This document shows positions 23,551 through 32,771 of a stretch of DNA of 64,000 bases, one piece after another. Location: positions 88,795 to 152,794 of the forward strand of contig JAJEEE010000077.1 in NCBI GenBank assembly GCA_022821145.1. Reading direction: 5' to 3'. The notes beneath the pieces were generated by a model. That model saw only the letters and a list, made by a program, of their open reading frames with translations, made no database searches and was not told the origin of the DNA. The DNA is from Acidobacteriota bacterium. GTDB taxonomy: Bacteria; Acidobacteriota; Terriglobia; 20CM-2-55-15. Within the stretch, counting starts at the first letter, position 1. Each line of letters starts with the position of its first letter. The position numbers were made by a program, and so were the translations under genes.

Positions 23551-24480
23551 TCAATTATTTGAATCTACTACTTGATGTGATCGATGAGCTACCAGCGGGA
23601 TGGCCAGGGTCTCGGCCGCGTGACGAACGGCGTCGCGAGTCCGCGTTTCGGGAGGGACCAACGGCAGTCGGTACGCTTCCTCGATCAGTCCCATCATCGC
23701 CAACAACGACTTGACCGGAACGGGATTCGGTTCCATGAAGTGCGCCTGGATCAACGGGAGGAGCCGGTAGTGAAGCTCCCGCGCTTCGCTGATCCGGCCG
23801 GCGAGGGCCGCGTCGACCATCCGCTTGAACGCGCCGGGCGCCGCGTTCGACGTCACCGAAACCACGCCGTCCGCGCCCATGGCGATCTCCGCCGCCGCCA
23901 GCGGGTCGTCGCCCGACAGGACGCCGAACCCCGGCGGCCGGTGACGCAGGATCTCGCCCACCGGATCCAGGCTCCCCGAAGCTTCCTTGATCGCCGCGAT
24001 CCCGGGGAGTTCCGCCAGGCGCAGCGTCGTCTCCGGATGAATGCCGCCCCCGGTTCTCGCGGGAACGTTGTAGAGCACGACGGCGATGTCGGCGGCCTCG
24101 GACACGGCCTTGTAGTGCTCGAAGTACCCGCCCTGCTGCGGACGGTTGTAGTACGGCCCCACCGACAGCACGCCGTCGGCCCCGAGGCGCGCGGCCCGCT
24201 CCGTCAACCGCACGGCGTGGGCCGTGGAGTTCGAGCCGGCGCCCACGATCACCGGCACGGCGCCGCCCGCCCGCTCCAGCACGAGCGACGCGACCCGCTC
24301 CCACTCCCCGTCCTCCAGCGTCGGGCTCTCTCCGGTGGTGCCGCACGGAAACAGCATGTCGACGCCGTTCTTCAGTTGGAAATCGACCAGGCGCCCGAGG
24401 GCGGCCTCGTCGACGGCGCCCCCGGACGTGAACGGCGTCACCAGCGCCGTGCCCGTTCCGCGGAAACCCGACTTCGTCAT
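23551..24480 (-). CDS. dapA: DapA, 4-hydroxy-tetrahydrodipicolinate synthase
   Basis: 309 aa, slightly long at the C-terminus. TIM-barrel aldolase condensing pyruvate with aspartate semialdehyde. Catalytic residues are all visible: Thr48-Thr49 (PCGTTGES), Tyr111 (GPYYNRPQQ), Tyr137 (LYNVPARTGG), Arg142 and the Schiff-base Lys165 (AAIKEASG). ATG 24480 overlaps the dapB stop (ATGA). The C-terminal end lies in an AT-rich patch with a 13-bp tandem repeat around TTTGAATC (23545-23565), which covers the stop. Confidence 0.96.
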   Translation of the reverse strand: MTKSGFRGTGTALVTPFTSGGAVDEAALGRLVDFQLKNGVDMLFPCGTTGESPTLEDGEWERVASLVLERAGGAVPVIVGAGSNSTAHAVRLTERAARLGADGVLSVGPYYNRPQQGGYFEHYKAVSEAADIAVVLYNVPARTGGGIHPETTLRLAELPGIAAIKEASGSLDPVGEILRHRPPGFGVLSGDDPLAAAEIAMGADGVVSVTSNAAPGAFKRMVDAALAGRISEARELHYRLLPLIQAHFMEPNPVPVKSLLAMMGLIEEAYRLPLVPPETRTRDAVRHAAETLAIPLVAHRSHQVVDSNN

Positions 24481-25205
24481 CGCGTCACCGCCTCTCCCAG
24501 GTCGACGTCGTCCATCGTGAAAACCCCGCGCCGGCCGCGAACCCAGCGGGCGGCGGCCAGCGCGCCCAGCGCGAATCCGGTGCGGTCGCGGGCCACGTGC
24601 TTCAGCTCGATCTCGTCGGCTGGGGAATCGAATCGAACGGCGTGGACGCCGGCGGCGTGACCGGAACGAACCGAGGAGATCTGCAGGCATTCGGGCGCGA
24701 TCATGCCGTCGGGAGCGCTGGACAGAAGCCGCGTCTTTCGATCCATGCCGTCCAGGAGAATCTCGCCCAACCGCAGCGCCGTGCCGCTCGGGCTGTCGAC
24801 TTTCCGACCGTGGTGCCGCTCCGCGATATGCGCGTCGTACTGCGGCCACCGGTCGATGAGCTCGGCGGCGAGCCGCGCGATGCGGTAGAAGACGTTGACC
24901 CCGATCGAGAAGTTCTGCGCGTAGAGCATGGCGGAGTCGGTGAACCAGGGCCGCACGTCCGCCAGACGCGCGTACCAGCCGGTCGTCCCCACGACGAGGT
25001 CCACGCCCGCGTCGGCCGCGGTCCTCATGTTGCCCAGGACCGCATCCGGCGTCGAGAACTCGATCGCGACGTCGGCCTCGCGGAGCGCGGCCGCCGTCGC
25101 CGGGGGCTCGATGTCGAAGATCCCGGCAATGGAGTCCCCCGCGGCGACGGCCGCCTTCTCGACCTCGCGCCCCATGCGCCCGTATCCGATGATCGCGATC
25201 TTCAT
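24477..25205 (-). CDS. dapB: DapB, 4-hydroxy-tetrahydrodipicolinate reductase
   Basis: 242 aa. N-terminal Rossmann motif GYGRMGREV, EFSTPDAVLGNM, GTTGWY, and the catalytic region EIAERHHGRKVDSPSGTA (reads AHIAERHHGRKVDSPSGTALRL) with the conserved His-His and Lys. It reduces the DapA product with NAD(P)H. It overlaps dapE upstream and dapA downstream by 4 bp each, so translation is tightly coupled. Confidence 0.95.
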   Translation of the reverse strand: MKIAIIGYGRMGREVEKAAVAAGDSIAGIFDIEPPATAAALREADVAIEFSTPDAVLGNMRTAADAGVDLVVGTTGWYARLADVRPWFTDSAMLYAQNFSIGVNVFYRIARLAAELIDRWPQYDAHIAERHHGRKVDSPSGTALRLGEILLDGMDRKTRLLSSAPDGMIAPECLQISSVRSGHAAGVHAVRFDSPADEIELKHVARDRTGFALGALAAARWVRGRRGVFTMDDVDLGEAVTR

Positions 25206-26203
25206 GAGTCCGCGGTGTCCAGCAGCCTTCGAACGAGCTGCTCGTACAGGTCGACGCCGTCGAGAAGCTCCCGCTTGGATATCTTCTCGTTGGCCGTGTG
25301 CGCGTCCAGGATCGATCCCGGCCCCACCAACAGCGGCCGTCCGAGGCGCCCCAGATACGGCACGTCGCTGCCGAACGCCACGACCGTCGTCGGGAAGCCG
25401 TCGACCACGTGCATCACCTGCGGCGACGATCCCGCCAGTACGTCGATCTCCGCGCGCCCCGCCACGATCCCGTCCAGTCTCGCGCGCGCCTCGTCGACGC
25501 CTTCCACCGTCCGCATCATCAGGCCGGCCGTGGCCTGCGGCGCCAGGATATTGGCCTTCTCGCCGGCCCGCAACACGCCGACGTTGCAGGTGCCCCGTCC
25601 CAGCTCGGGGTCCGCGCCCCAGTCCGCGCGGATGCAGTCGGACAGCACGTCGATCAGGGGATGCACCGCCGAGCGTCCGGCATCGGGATAACCGGAATGC
25701 GCGGCCCGCCCCGCGACCCGCAGGTCGGCCAGAAGCGTTCCCTTCTGCGCCCGCGCCAGCCGGTTTTCGGTCGGCTCGCCGACGATGACGTATCGGGAGT
25801 TCCAGTCGAGCGAGTTCGCGGCCCTCGCCCCGTCGCCTCCGGTCTCTTCCCCGACGAGAAACAGGTATCCGAAACCGTCCACGCCGTCGGCCCGCAGCCG
25901 GGCGCCCGCCTCGATCATGGCGGCCGCGATGCCCTTGGCGTCACACGCACCCCGGCCATACAGCGCGTCGTCGTCTTCGTCCACGTCCAGGAATGGCGGA
26001 ACGGTGTCGATGTGAGTGCAGAAAACGACTTCGGCGCCGGCCGTTCCGGCCATGACGTTCCAACGGTCGGATCCCACCTCCTGGGTCGCGACCTCGAATC
26101 CCGTGCGTTCCAGGTAGGCGGCCAGGTAGCGGCCCACCTCTCCTTCGGACCCCGTCAGGGACGGGATGCGCATCAATTCGCGGGTCAGTTCGAACGGATT
26201 CAT
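25202..26203 (-). CDS. dapE: M20 desuccinylase, DapE/LysK-like
   Basis: 333 aa. M20 metallopeptidase with metal ligands in FCTHIDTVPP, GRGACDAKG, GEETGGDG and VGEPTEN, and the C-terminal His in HTANEKIS. Placed first in an operon with dapB-dapA-dapD it most simply removes succinate from N-succinyl-L,L-diaminopimelate. It is shorter than enterobacterial DapE (375 aa) and close to the acetyl-lysine/acetyl-ornithine deacetylase branch, so the assignment leans on context. A perfect TATAAT (26224-26229, minus strand) lies 20 nt upstream of the ATG. Confidence 0.85.
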   Translation of the reverse strand: MNPFELTRELMRIPSLTGSEGEVGRYLAAYLERTGFEVATQEVGSDRWNVMAGTAGAEVVFCTHIDTVPPFLDVDEDDDALYGRGACDAKGIAAAMIEAGARLRADGVDGFGYLFLVGEETGGDGARAANSLDWNSRYVIVGEPTENRLARAQKGTLLADLRVAGRAAHSGYPDAGRSAVHPLIDVLSDCIRADWGADPELGRGTCNVGVLRAGEKANILAPQATAGLMMRTVEGVDEARARLDGIVAGRAEIDVLAGSSPQVMHVVDGFPTTVVAFGSDVPYLGRLGRPLLVGPGSILDAHTANEKISKRELLDGVDLYEQLVRRLLDTADS

Positions 26204-26223
26204 CGCGACAGATTCGACCGCCC

Positions 26224-26229
26224 ATTATA
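26224..26229 (-). promoter_or_regulatory. -10 element of the dap operon
   Basis: Perfect TATAAT on the minus strand, 20 nt before the dapE ATG, giving a leader of roughly 13 nt. No good -35 hexamer is seen. Confidence 0.5.
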
Positions 26230-26242
26230 GACGGTCTTCACG

Positions 26243-26248
26243 TACAAT
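26243..26248 (+). promoter_or_regulatory. -10-like hexamer of cyaY
   Basis: TACAAT ends 6 nt before GTG 26255, predicting transcription from the start codon itself. Confidence 0.4.
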
Positions 26249-26254
26249 CTTGCC

Positions 26255-26590
26255 GTGATCGGGGAAGCCGAGTTCGGACGGAAGAGCGTGGAAGCGCTCG
26301 AAACGCTCAACCGGCGCCTCGACGTCGTCGCCGAGGCGCACGATGTCGAGATCCTGTATCAGGGAGGCGTCCTGACACTCGAGATCGAGGAGCCGTCGCC
26401 CTCCAAGATCGTCATCAGCCCGAACAGCGCGGCGGGTCAGATCTGGATATCCGCCCTGTCCACGAGCTTCAAGCTCGACTGGATGGTCGAACGCGACGCT
26501 TTCGTCCTTGCGAGGACCGGAGAAGCCTTGCCGGCGCTCGTGGGGCGCCTCGTCGGCGAAGAGCTAGGCGTCGGACCGGTCACCGTCTAG
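26255..26590 (+). CDS. cyaY: CyaY/frataxin-like iron-binding protein
   Basis: 111 aa from GTG 26255. Frataxin pattern: an acidic first helix (VEALETLNRRLDVVAEAHDVEI), strands LEIEEPSPSKIVISPNSAAGQIWIS and LSTSFKLDWMVERDAFV, and the C-terminal helix ALPALVGRLVGEELG. It is thought to regulate or feed iron into Fe-S cluster assembly. No isc or suf genes are in the window. The 3' end overlaps the convergent membrane-protein gene by 27 bp. Confidence 0.85.
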   Translation: MIGEAEFGRKSVEALETLNRRLDVVAEAHDVEILYQGGVLTLEIEEPSPSKIVISPNSAAGQIWISALSTSFKLDWMVERDAFVLARTGEALPALVGRLVGEELGVGPVTV

Positions 26591-27115
26591 CACGGGCCTT
26601 CCCTTCACGATCCAGACGGCCGCGAGAACGCCCGCGACGAGCTTGAAACCGTCGCCGATGCTGTAGGCGGCGTGTAGCCACCCGAACGCGGCCAGCTCCG
26701 GAGGCGGCGGATCCCTCGGCACGAAATCCAGCGCGCGGCCGATGTCGACGATCGGCGGCGTCACGGCGAACGTGAGCACGACGGTCAGGCCCAGCATCGC
26801 CAGCGCCGCCACGCGCAGACGCACGCGCCCCAGGTTCCAGACCAGCGCCGTCAACGCCGCGCCCATCACGGTCTCGGCCACCCCCCAGGCGACGAAGAAC
26901 AGCCGGTTCAACTCGGAAGCAAGATAGCGGAGAAACTCACGGGCCGCCCCCGGGCGGTCGGCGTCCAGGACTTCGACGCCGCCCTCGAACGCCGGATTCG
27001 GCATCGCCTCCAGCAGGCGGTCGATCGTGTAGAAGTTCTGCATGGCGACGGCGGCCACGATGACGATGCCCAGCATCCAGCCGCCCAGGATCACGAGCGC
27101 GATCTCGCGTTTCAT
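26564..27115 (-). CDS. Membrane protein of unknown function
   Basis: 183 aa, four predicted membrane segments (about 6-26, 70-92, 98-118 and 145-168) with an extracytoplasmic loop after the first. It resembles DUF4149-like small membrane proteins in layout but no clear motif is seen. It lies downstream of the HEAT-repeat gene on the same strand (13-nt gap) and converges with cyaY. Function not recognised. Confidence 0.6.
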   Translation of the reverse strand: MKREIALVILGGWMLGIVIVAAVAMQNFYTIDRLLEAMPNPAFEGGVEVLDADRPGAAREFLRYLASELNRLFFVAWGVAETVMGAALTALVWNLGRVRLRVAALAMLGLTVVLTFAVTPPIVDIGRALDFVPRDPPPPELAAFGWLHAAYSIGDGFKLVAGVLAAVWIVKGRPVLDGDRSDA

Positions 27116-27128
27116 TCGGGGCCCGCCC

Positions 27129-27857
27129 CTACCGCCGCTGGAGGATGCCTTTCGCGGTCAGGCCGAACCCGTCCGGGAGCGTCTCTTCCACCCGCGGACG
27201 GAATCCCTTGACGGCCCAGCCGTGATCGGCGAACAGCTCGGCGATGCGGCGCCGGATCCGGGGACGGTCGTCCGCCGCGAGGAAGGCTTCGAGCAGGGTT
27301 GCCCGCGTCGACTCGCCCAACCCCACGAGCGCCTCGACGGCGGCGATCCGGACGTCGTCGTCGGCGTCGTCCAGGAACCCCGTCAACAGCGGCTCCATGT
27401 CGGGCGTGACATGGTCGTGGACCGCCCGGATCAGGCTGACTCGATGCTCCGGCGCCGCGAACTCGCTCTGCGCGACGCTCTCGATGATGTCCACCAGGCG
27501 CCGGACCAGTTCGTCCCTGGACACGATTCGCGCCAGCGCCTGCACCGGCCAGTCCACCTGGTGATGATGTTTCATGAAACGGAGGATCGGATCGACGGCG
27601 CGCTCGCCGGCCTCGACGAGCATGTCGACGACCATCCGCTTCTCCTCGATGTCCTGGGTGATCACGCGGCTGGACATCGTGAACCGCTTGAGAAGGGCCA
27701 ACAGGGCCTCGGGTGTTCCCCAGGCGAACAGCTTTTCGGCGGCCTCGATGCGGGGCGCTTCCTCCCCGTGGGTCTCGGTCAACCGCTTGACGGCCTTCTC
27801 GATCTGCCGCGGGGTCGGCCCGCCGCCGCGCTTCAGGAAATCGAACATCGCCGTCAT
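27129..27857 (-). CDS. HEAT-repeat protein
   Basis: 242 aa, all alpha-helical. Helix pairs of HEAT type are clear at about 150-215 (PLLTGFLDDADDDVRIAAVEALVGLGE, ATLLEAFLAADDRPRIRRRIAELFADHG). It is probably a soluble scaffold. ATG 27857 overlaps the stop of the upstream M23 peptidase gene (ATGA), which supports this start over ATG 27848. Partner and role unknown. Confidence 0.75.
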   Translation of the reverse strand: MTAMFDFLKRGGGPTPRQIEKAVKRLTETHGEEAPRIEAAEKLFAWGTPEALLALLKRFTMSSRVITQDIEEKRMVVDMLVEAGERAVDPILRFMKHHHQVDWPVQALARIVSRDELVRRLVDIIESVAQSEFAAPEHRVSLIRAVHDHVTPDMEPLLTGFLDDADDDVRIAAVEALVGLGESTRATLLEAFLAADDRPRIRRRIAELFADHGWAVKGFRPRVEETLPDGFGLTAKGILQRR

Positions 27858-28651
27858 GGCAGTCGCGTCAGCGAGAACGGATCCACGCGGGCGTTCTGGA
27901 TCCGGAATCCCCAGTGGAGATGCGGACCCGTCACGCGCCCCGTGGCGCCGACCCGCCCGAGGACCTCCCCCTTCTCGACCATCTGCCCGATCTCGACGTC
28001 GATCCCTGAAAGGTGGAGATAGACGGAGAAGACACCCTGCCCGTGGTCCACGATCACGGTGTTGCCGTTGAAGAAGTAGTCGCCGGTTTCGGCCACGCGG
28101 CCCCGGTTCGCCGAGCGTACCGGCGTCCCCGCGACGGCCGCGATGTCGGCGCCCGAGTGCGGGTTCCGGGGCTGGTCGTTGAAGACGCGCCGGTGACCGA
28201 AGTTGCTCCCCCGCCCTCCGGGAATCGGCGCTTCGAACCCCTCCGTCCAGTGGATCTCCGGCGTGATGGCCGCGAACACTTCGCCCAGGCGCGCGCTCTC
28301 GCGGTTCGCGCGCGCCAGGTTCTCGGGGCTCAACTCCACGAAACGCGGCGCCACCGTCAATCGGGTGATGGGGAATTCCTTCGGGGTGACGCGGATCGTT
28401 TCGCGCCGGACCTCGGTGGCGCCGTCGGCGAAGGCGAACGTGACCCGCGCCGGATGATCACCGGCCGCACGGTCCAGGTCGACGCCGAGAACCGCCACCC
28501 ACGAACCGCCCGACCGCGCCAGCGGAACGGTGCGGCCGCGCCATTCGGCCTCCACGCGTTCCAGGCCGTCGCGGTGGGGATACTCCAGCCACAGGGCGTC
28601 GCCCTGGGCGACGGAGAACACCGTGAACATCCATGCGAACGCGGCCCACAT
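27854..28651 (-). CDS. M23 (LytM) family metallopeptidase, secreted
   Basis: 265 aa. Signal peptide (MWAAFAWMFTVFSVAQG), an Ig-like/beta domain (about 25-120), then a LytM domain with zinc ligands in NPHSGADIAA (His, Asp) and GPHLHWGF (HxH). It is expected to cut peptidoglycan cross-links in the periplasm or to activate amidases. ATG 28651 has AGGAGG 5 nt upstream; longer readings lack this. Coupled to the HEAT-repeat gene. Confidence 0.9.
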   Translation of the reverse strand: MWAAFAWMFTVFSVAQGDALWLEYPHRDGLERVEAEWRGRTVPLARSGGSWVAVLGVDLDRAAGDHPARVTFAFADGATEVRRETIRVTPKEFPITRLTVAPRFVELSPENLARANRESARLGEVFAAITPEIHWTEGFEAPIPGGRGSNFGHRRVFNDQPRNPHSGADIAAVAGTPVRSANRGRVAETGDYFFNGNTVIVDHGQGVFSVYLHLSGIDVEIGQMVEKGEVLGRVGATGRVTGPHLHWGFRIQNARVDPFSLTRLP

Positions 28652-28782
28652 GAAACCCTCCTCTGGCGTTACGCCACGCTTCATTCTACGCCGATCGCGG
28701 GGACAGGTCAGGGTTCGGACCGTGGACGGGTCCTGGAAGGGGCCGGGAGCGATTTCGCCCCGGGCGGCGAGAGTGTTCATGC

Positions 28783-28788
28783 GATAAT
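28783..28788 (+). promoter_or_regulatory. -10-like hexamer of ccdA
   Basis: GATAAT ends 8 nt before ATG 28797, without a ribosome site between. Confidence 0.35.
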
Positions 28789-28796
28789 CGTCGCCG

Positions 28797-29540
28797 ATGA
28801 CGGATATCGGCATCGTCGCGGCATTCGTCGCCGGGACCATCTCGTTTCTCTCCCCCTGCGTGCTCCCCCTGGTGCCCGGTTACATCTCGATCGTCTCGGG
28901 CATCTCGCTGGACCGTCTGCAAACGAACGACCCGGGCGTCGGCCGGATCGTCATCGTCAACTCCGTCCTCTTCATCTGCGGGTTCTCGGTGACGTTCATC
29001 CTCCTGGGCGCGTCGGCCAGCGTGGTGGGCCAGTTCCTGATGTCGCAGATGTCGATCCTGTTCCGCGTGGCGGGCGCCCTGATCATCGTCTTCGGCCTTC
29101 ACCTGATCGGCGTCTTCAGGATTCCGTTCCTGTACCAAGACGCGCGATTTCACGACGTCAAGCCGCGCGGCGCCGTCGGCGCGTTCGTGCTCGGGTTGGC
29201 GTTCGCCTTCGGATGGTCCCCGTGCATCGGCCCGATCCTGGCCGGCATCCTGACCGTCGCCGGCACGCGGGAATCGGTCACCGAAGGCATGTTCCTGCTC
29301 TCGATCTACTCGGCGGGACTCGGATTGCCTTTCCTGGCAACCAGCGTCGGGCTGAACCGGTTCCTGTCCCTCTACGGCCATTTCCGGCGCCATCTCCGGA
29401 AAGTCGAAGTGGCGAGCGGAGTCCTCGTCGTCGCCATCGGCGCGCTGATCCTGACCAACAGCCTGACGCGCTTCAACGCGTACTTCACGTTCATGGACAC
29501 GTTCGTCCTCTGGCTGGAACGCACCGTCCTGGGCGTCTGA
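28797..29540 (+). CDS. ccdA: CcdA/DsbD-type thiol-disulfide transmembrane transporter
   Basis: 247 aa with six membrane segments. The two redox Cys are in FLSPCVLPLVPGY (Cys21) and FGWSPCIGPILAG, the family hallmark. It moves electrons from cytoplasmic thioredoxin to extracytoplasmic thiol proteins, for cytochrome c maturation or periplasmic disulfide reduction. A natural partner in this window is the TlpA-like lipoprotein at 51008-51553. It is followed 39 nt later by the TerB-like gene on the same strand. Confidence 0.93.
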   Translation: MTDIGIVAAFVAGTISFLSPCVLPLVPGYISIVSGISLDRLQTNDPGVGRIVIVNSVLFICGFSVTFILLGASASVVGQFLMSQMSILFRVAGALIIVFGLHLIGVFRIPFLYQDARFHDVKPRGAVGAFVLGLAFAFGWSPCIGPILAGILTVAGTRESVTEGMFLLSIYSAGLGLPFLATSVGLNRFLSLYGHFRRHLRKVEVASGVLVVAIGALILTNSLTRFNAYFTFMDTFVLWLERTVLGV

Positions 29541-29567
29541 CGCCGCGCCGCCTCTCCGACCGGCTGG

Positions 29568-29573
29568 TACAAT
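29568..29573 (+). promoter_or_regulatory. -10-like hexamer of the TerB-like gene
   Basis: TACAAT ends 6 nt before ATG 29580, consistent with a leaderless start separate from ccdA. Confidence 0.4.
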
Positions 29574-29579
29574 CCGCCC

Positions 29580-30455
29580 ATGGTCCACGCCTCGAACGCC
29601 GTTTCGCTGTTGAAGGTGCTGGCCGCGGCCGCGTGGGCCGACCGGACCCTGTCCCAGTCCGAGATGAACTACATCAAGGAACTGGCGCGCCGATTCGAGC
29701 TGGACGACACCGACTGGTTCGCCCTGCAACCCTTCCTGGAAGACCCTCCGACCGACGACGAGCGCGAAGCCGTCCTTCGCGATCTCGTCGCGCGAATCGG
29801 CTCGGAACGCGAACGGCGGGACGTGATCGCGCACATCGAAAGCGTGATCGGCGCCGACGACCGGATCACGCCGGAAGAAACCGAGCTGTTGCGGCGCTAC
29901 GAGGAGATCCTCCGCGAGCCGTCGTCGCTGGACCTGATGTTCCGGCGGCTCAAGACCCTGTTCCAGACCCGGCCGCCCCGGCCGGAGGCCGACATCGACG
30001 AGTTCCTGCGGAACAAGATCCTGTTCAAGCTGCGGCGGCGAACCGACGCCGCCCGGATCACTCCGGAAATGCACCGGCTCGCTCTCCTGGGCGGGCTGAT
30101 GGGAATCGTCGCGTACGCCGACCATGACATCGACGAACGGGAAATCGAGGAAATCCGGAGACAGTTGCAGGGCCGCGGGCGCTTCGACGACGAGGCGCTC
30201 GAAGTGCTGCTCGCGATCATTCACGAGGAATCGGTGCGCGGGCTCGACCGTCACCGCCTGATCTCGGAATACTCGACGGGCACGTCGCTGGAGGACCGGG
30301 TCGAGTTGCTCGACCTGTTGTTCGGGGTCGCCGGCGCCGACGGGGGTCTCACCCACCGCGAGCTGGAAGAGTTGCGCGCCATCGCCTCGGCGCTCCACCT
30401 CAGCCACCGGCAATACATCGGCGCCAAGCTCCGGGCCGGAGAGGCGGCCGGATAG
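29580..30455 (+). CDS. TerB-like protein with duplicated domains
   Basis: 291 aa, helical. Four related acidic segments recur: AWADRTLSQSEMNYIKEL, GADDRITPEETELLRR, AYADHDIDEREIEEIRRQ and AGADGGLTHRELEELRAI. Each has the Asp-rich turn plus helix typical of TerB (tellurite-resistance-like) domains, so the protein looks like two TerB domains in tandem. TerB domains bind metal ions or act in membrane stress complexes; no other ter genes are present. Function is not established. Confidence 0.75.
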   Translation: MVHASNAVSLLKVLAAAAWADRTLSQSEMNYIKELARRFELDDTDWFALQPFLEDPPTDDEREAVLRDLVARIGSERERRDVIAHIESVIGADDRITPEETELLRRYEEILREPSSLDLMFRRLKTLFQTRPPRPEADIDEFLRNKILFKLRRRTDAARITPEMHRLALLGGLMGIVAYADHDIDEREIEEIRRQLQGRGRFDDEALEVLLAIIHEESVRGLDRHRLISEYSTGTSLEDRVELLDLLFGVAGADGGLTHRELEELRAIASALHLSHRQYIGAKLRAGEAAG

Positions 30456-30464
30456 GACGACGCG

Positions 30465-31115
30465 TTACCGGGCCGCGGCCGGCTCCCGGGCCGAATGGAG
30501 GGTATAGAGCGGACCGAGCCGCTTGAACGTCGCGACGGCCGTGCGCTTGAACCCCGCCGGCGTCATCGCCAGAAACGCGGCCCGGTCGATGCGCCGCCCC
30601 AGTACGAGCTGGCCGTCGCGGCGGCGTGTCAATTCGGCGCCGAGCCCGATCAATTCGGCATCCGAAAACGCGGCGATCGACCGGGCCGGCTCCTCGTCAT
30701 GCTCGTTCTCGAACCAGGACAACCGGCGGCCCCCAGCGATCGCCCCACGGACGAGCGCGCCCTCGCGCCGCCACTGGAGCGCCCATTCCGCCTTGTCGTA
30801 GTACTCGGGCCCGACCTCGAACAGCAGCCGCACGCAGTTCTCCGAGACGGCCACCTTGAAGTGGACGTCCTTCTTGTATCCGCGCCGGTCGCCGCCGATC
30901 GCGGCCCAGGTATCGTCGGGGGGATGGACCGTGCGGCGGGCGTGCCGCGCCACGTGTGCAAAGACCGGCCGATCCACGATGGATGCGATGGGCGGCGCCA
31001 ACGCATCTCCGATCGATTCCAGCTTTGGCCGAACCCGCTCGGCCAACGCCGCCATGCGCTCCTCGAAACCCGGAATCGAGAACACACGAAAATCCTTTGC
31101 TTCGAACAGTTCCAT
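30465..31115 (-). CDS. DUF1054 (UPF0637, YktB-like) family protein
   Basis: 216 aa. Matches the YktB pattern: KDFRVFSIPGFEERMAAL, RPKLESIGDALAP, HVARHARRTVHPPDDTWAAIGGDRRGYKKDVHFKV. The family is small and cytoplasmic, known mainly from Firmicutes; biochemical function unknown. Presence here outside Firmicutes may reflect transfer or simply wider distribution. AAAGGA and GAGG lie upstream of the ATG. Converges with the TerB-like gene. Confidence 0.75.
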   Translation of the reverse strand: MELFEAKDFRVFSIPGFEERMAALAERVRPKLESIGDALAPPIASIVDRPVFAHVARHARRTVHPPDDTWAAIGGDRRGYKKDVHFKVAVSENCVRLLFEVGPEYYDKAEWALQWRREGALVRGAIAGGRRLSWFENEHDEEPARSIAAFSDAELIGLGAELTRRRDGQLVLGRRIDRAAFLAMTPAGFKRTAVATFKRLGPLYTLHSAREPAAAR

Positions 31116-31279
31116 CGCGCCTCAACGTCCTTTCGTCACGCGGACCACCCGCAGGCTACAAGCCGGTCGCGGCGAAGTCAAAGCCGGAATCGATGTCTGC
31201 CGGCGCCGGAAGGCCGGTAGAGCACCGTGCGGAGTGGACATCGGGATTACCGTCATGGTCGAACGGACGCGGCTTGGGC

Positions 31280-32098
<819 letters not shown>

Positions 32099-32105
32099 CC
32101 CGGTG

Positions 32106-32111
32106 ATTATA
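32106..32111 (-). promoter_or_regulatory. -10 element of thiD
   Basis: Perfect TATAAT on the minus strand, ending 7 nt before the ATG. It predicts a leaderless thiD mRNA. Confidence 0.5.
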
Positions 32112-32122
32112 GTCCGGGGTGC

Positions 32123-32128
32123 TACAAT
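32123..32128 (+). promoter_or_regulatory. -10 element of the 32136 gene
   Basis: TACAAT ends 7 nt before ATG 32136. It is back-to-back with the thiD -10, so two leaderless promoters diverge from a 37-nt gap. Confidence 0.45.
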
Positions 32129-32135
32129 CAGGCCG

Positions 32136-32762
32136 ATGTCGCGAATCGGGCCCATCGTCGGGTTCACGGCCCTCATGGCCGCTCCCGTGGCCGCTCAGGT
32201 GCCCGCGGGTCCACCCTATCGGTCGGAAATTCACCCCAACCCGATCGTCACGTTCGTCACCGACGACGATTTCTCGCCGGCGACCTACGGCGACGCGCGC
32301 GACGCGGCGGGCGTCGATCTCATGGGGTTGTCTTCGGCGGAGGGCGTCCGGGACAACGTCGCCGTCGCCGGCGGTTTCGTCGACGAAATCGAGATCCTGG
32401 GCCGCTCGACGGATGTCCTGTTCCATCCGGTGGTCCGGCAGACGTTCCGGCTGGTCGACGATGAGATCTTCGTCCTGTATTCGTTCCGCGATCCGCGCCC
32501 GACCGAGATTCCGTCCGACGAGCTGGCCGCCGTTCTCGACCTGCATGCGTTCGCACCGGACGAGAATCCCGACGAGGCCCGTTTCGGCGACGGCCCGAGG
32601 CCGGAACGGCTGGCGATTCGCGGGTCGGAGGGGCTGCTGTTCGACGAAACCGGGTCGTCGGGGCGGCTGACGCTGTTCTGGCAAGAAGGCAGGGCCGCCC
32701 ACGTGGCCTCGGGCCGCGTGTCCCGGGAACGCCTTTTTCGGATCCTTCGGGATCTCCTCTAG
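32136..32762 (+). CDS. Secreted protein of unknown function
   Basis: 208 aa. Signal peptide (PIVGFTALMAAPVAAQ), then an acidic beta-rich domain with no recognised motif (VTFVTDDDFSPATYGDA, TFRLVDDEIFVLYSFRDPRP). Predicted periplasmic. It is followed 9 nt later by an epimerase gene with its own strong ribosome site. Not recognised. Confidence 0.6.
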   Translation: MSRIGPIVGFTALMAAPVAAQVPAGPPYRSEIHPNPIVTFVTDDDFSPATYGDARDAAGVDLMGLSSAEGVRDNVAVAGGFVDEIEILGRSTDVLFHPVVRQTFRLVDDEIFVLYSFRDPRPTEIPSDELAAVLDLHAFAPDENPDEARFGDGPRPERLAIRGSEGLLFDETGSSGRLTLFWQEGRAAHVASGRVSRERLFRILRDLL

Positions 32763-32771
32763 GAGGAAGAC

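Noticed and set aside
23545-23565. Tandem TTTGAATC repeat over the dapA stop
   Set aside because: Two units of 13 bp in an AT-rich gap are too short to call a regulatory repeat or element.
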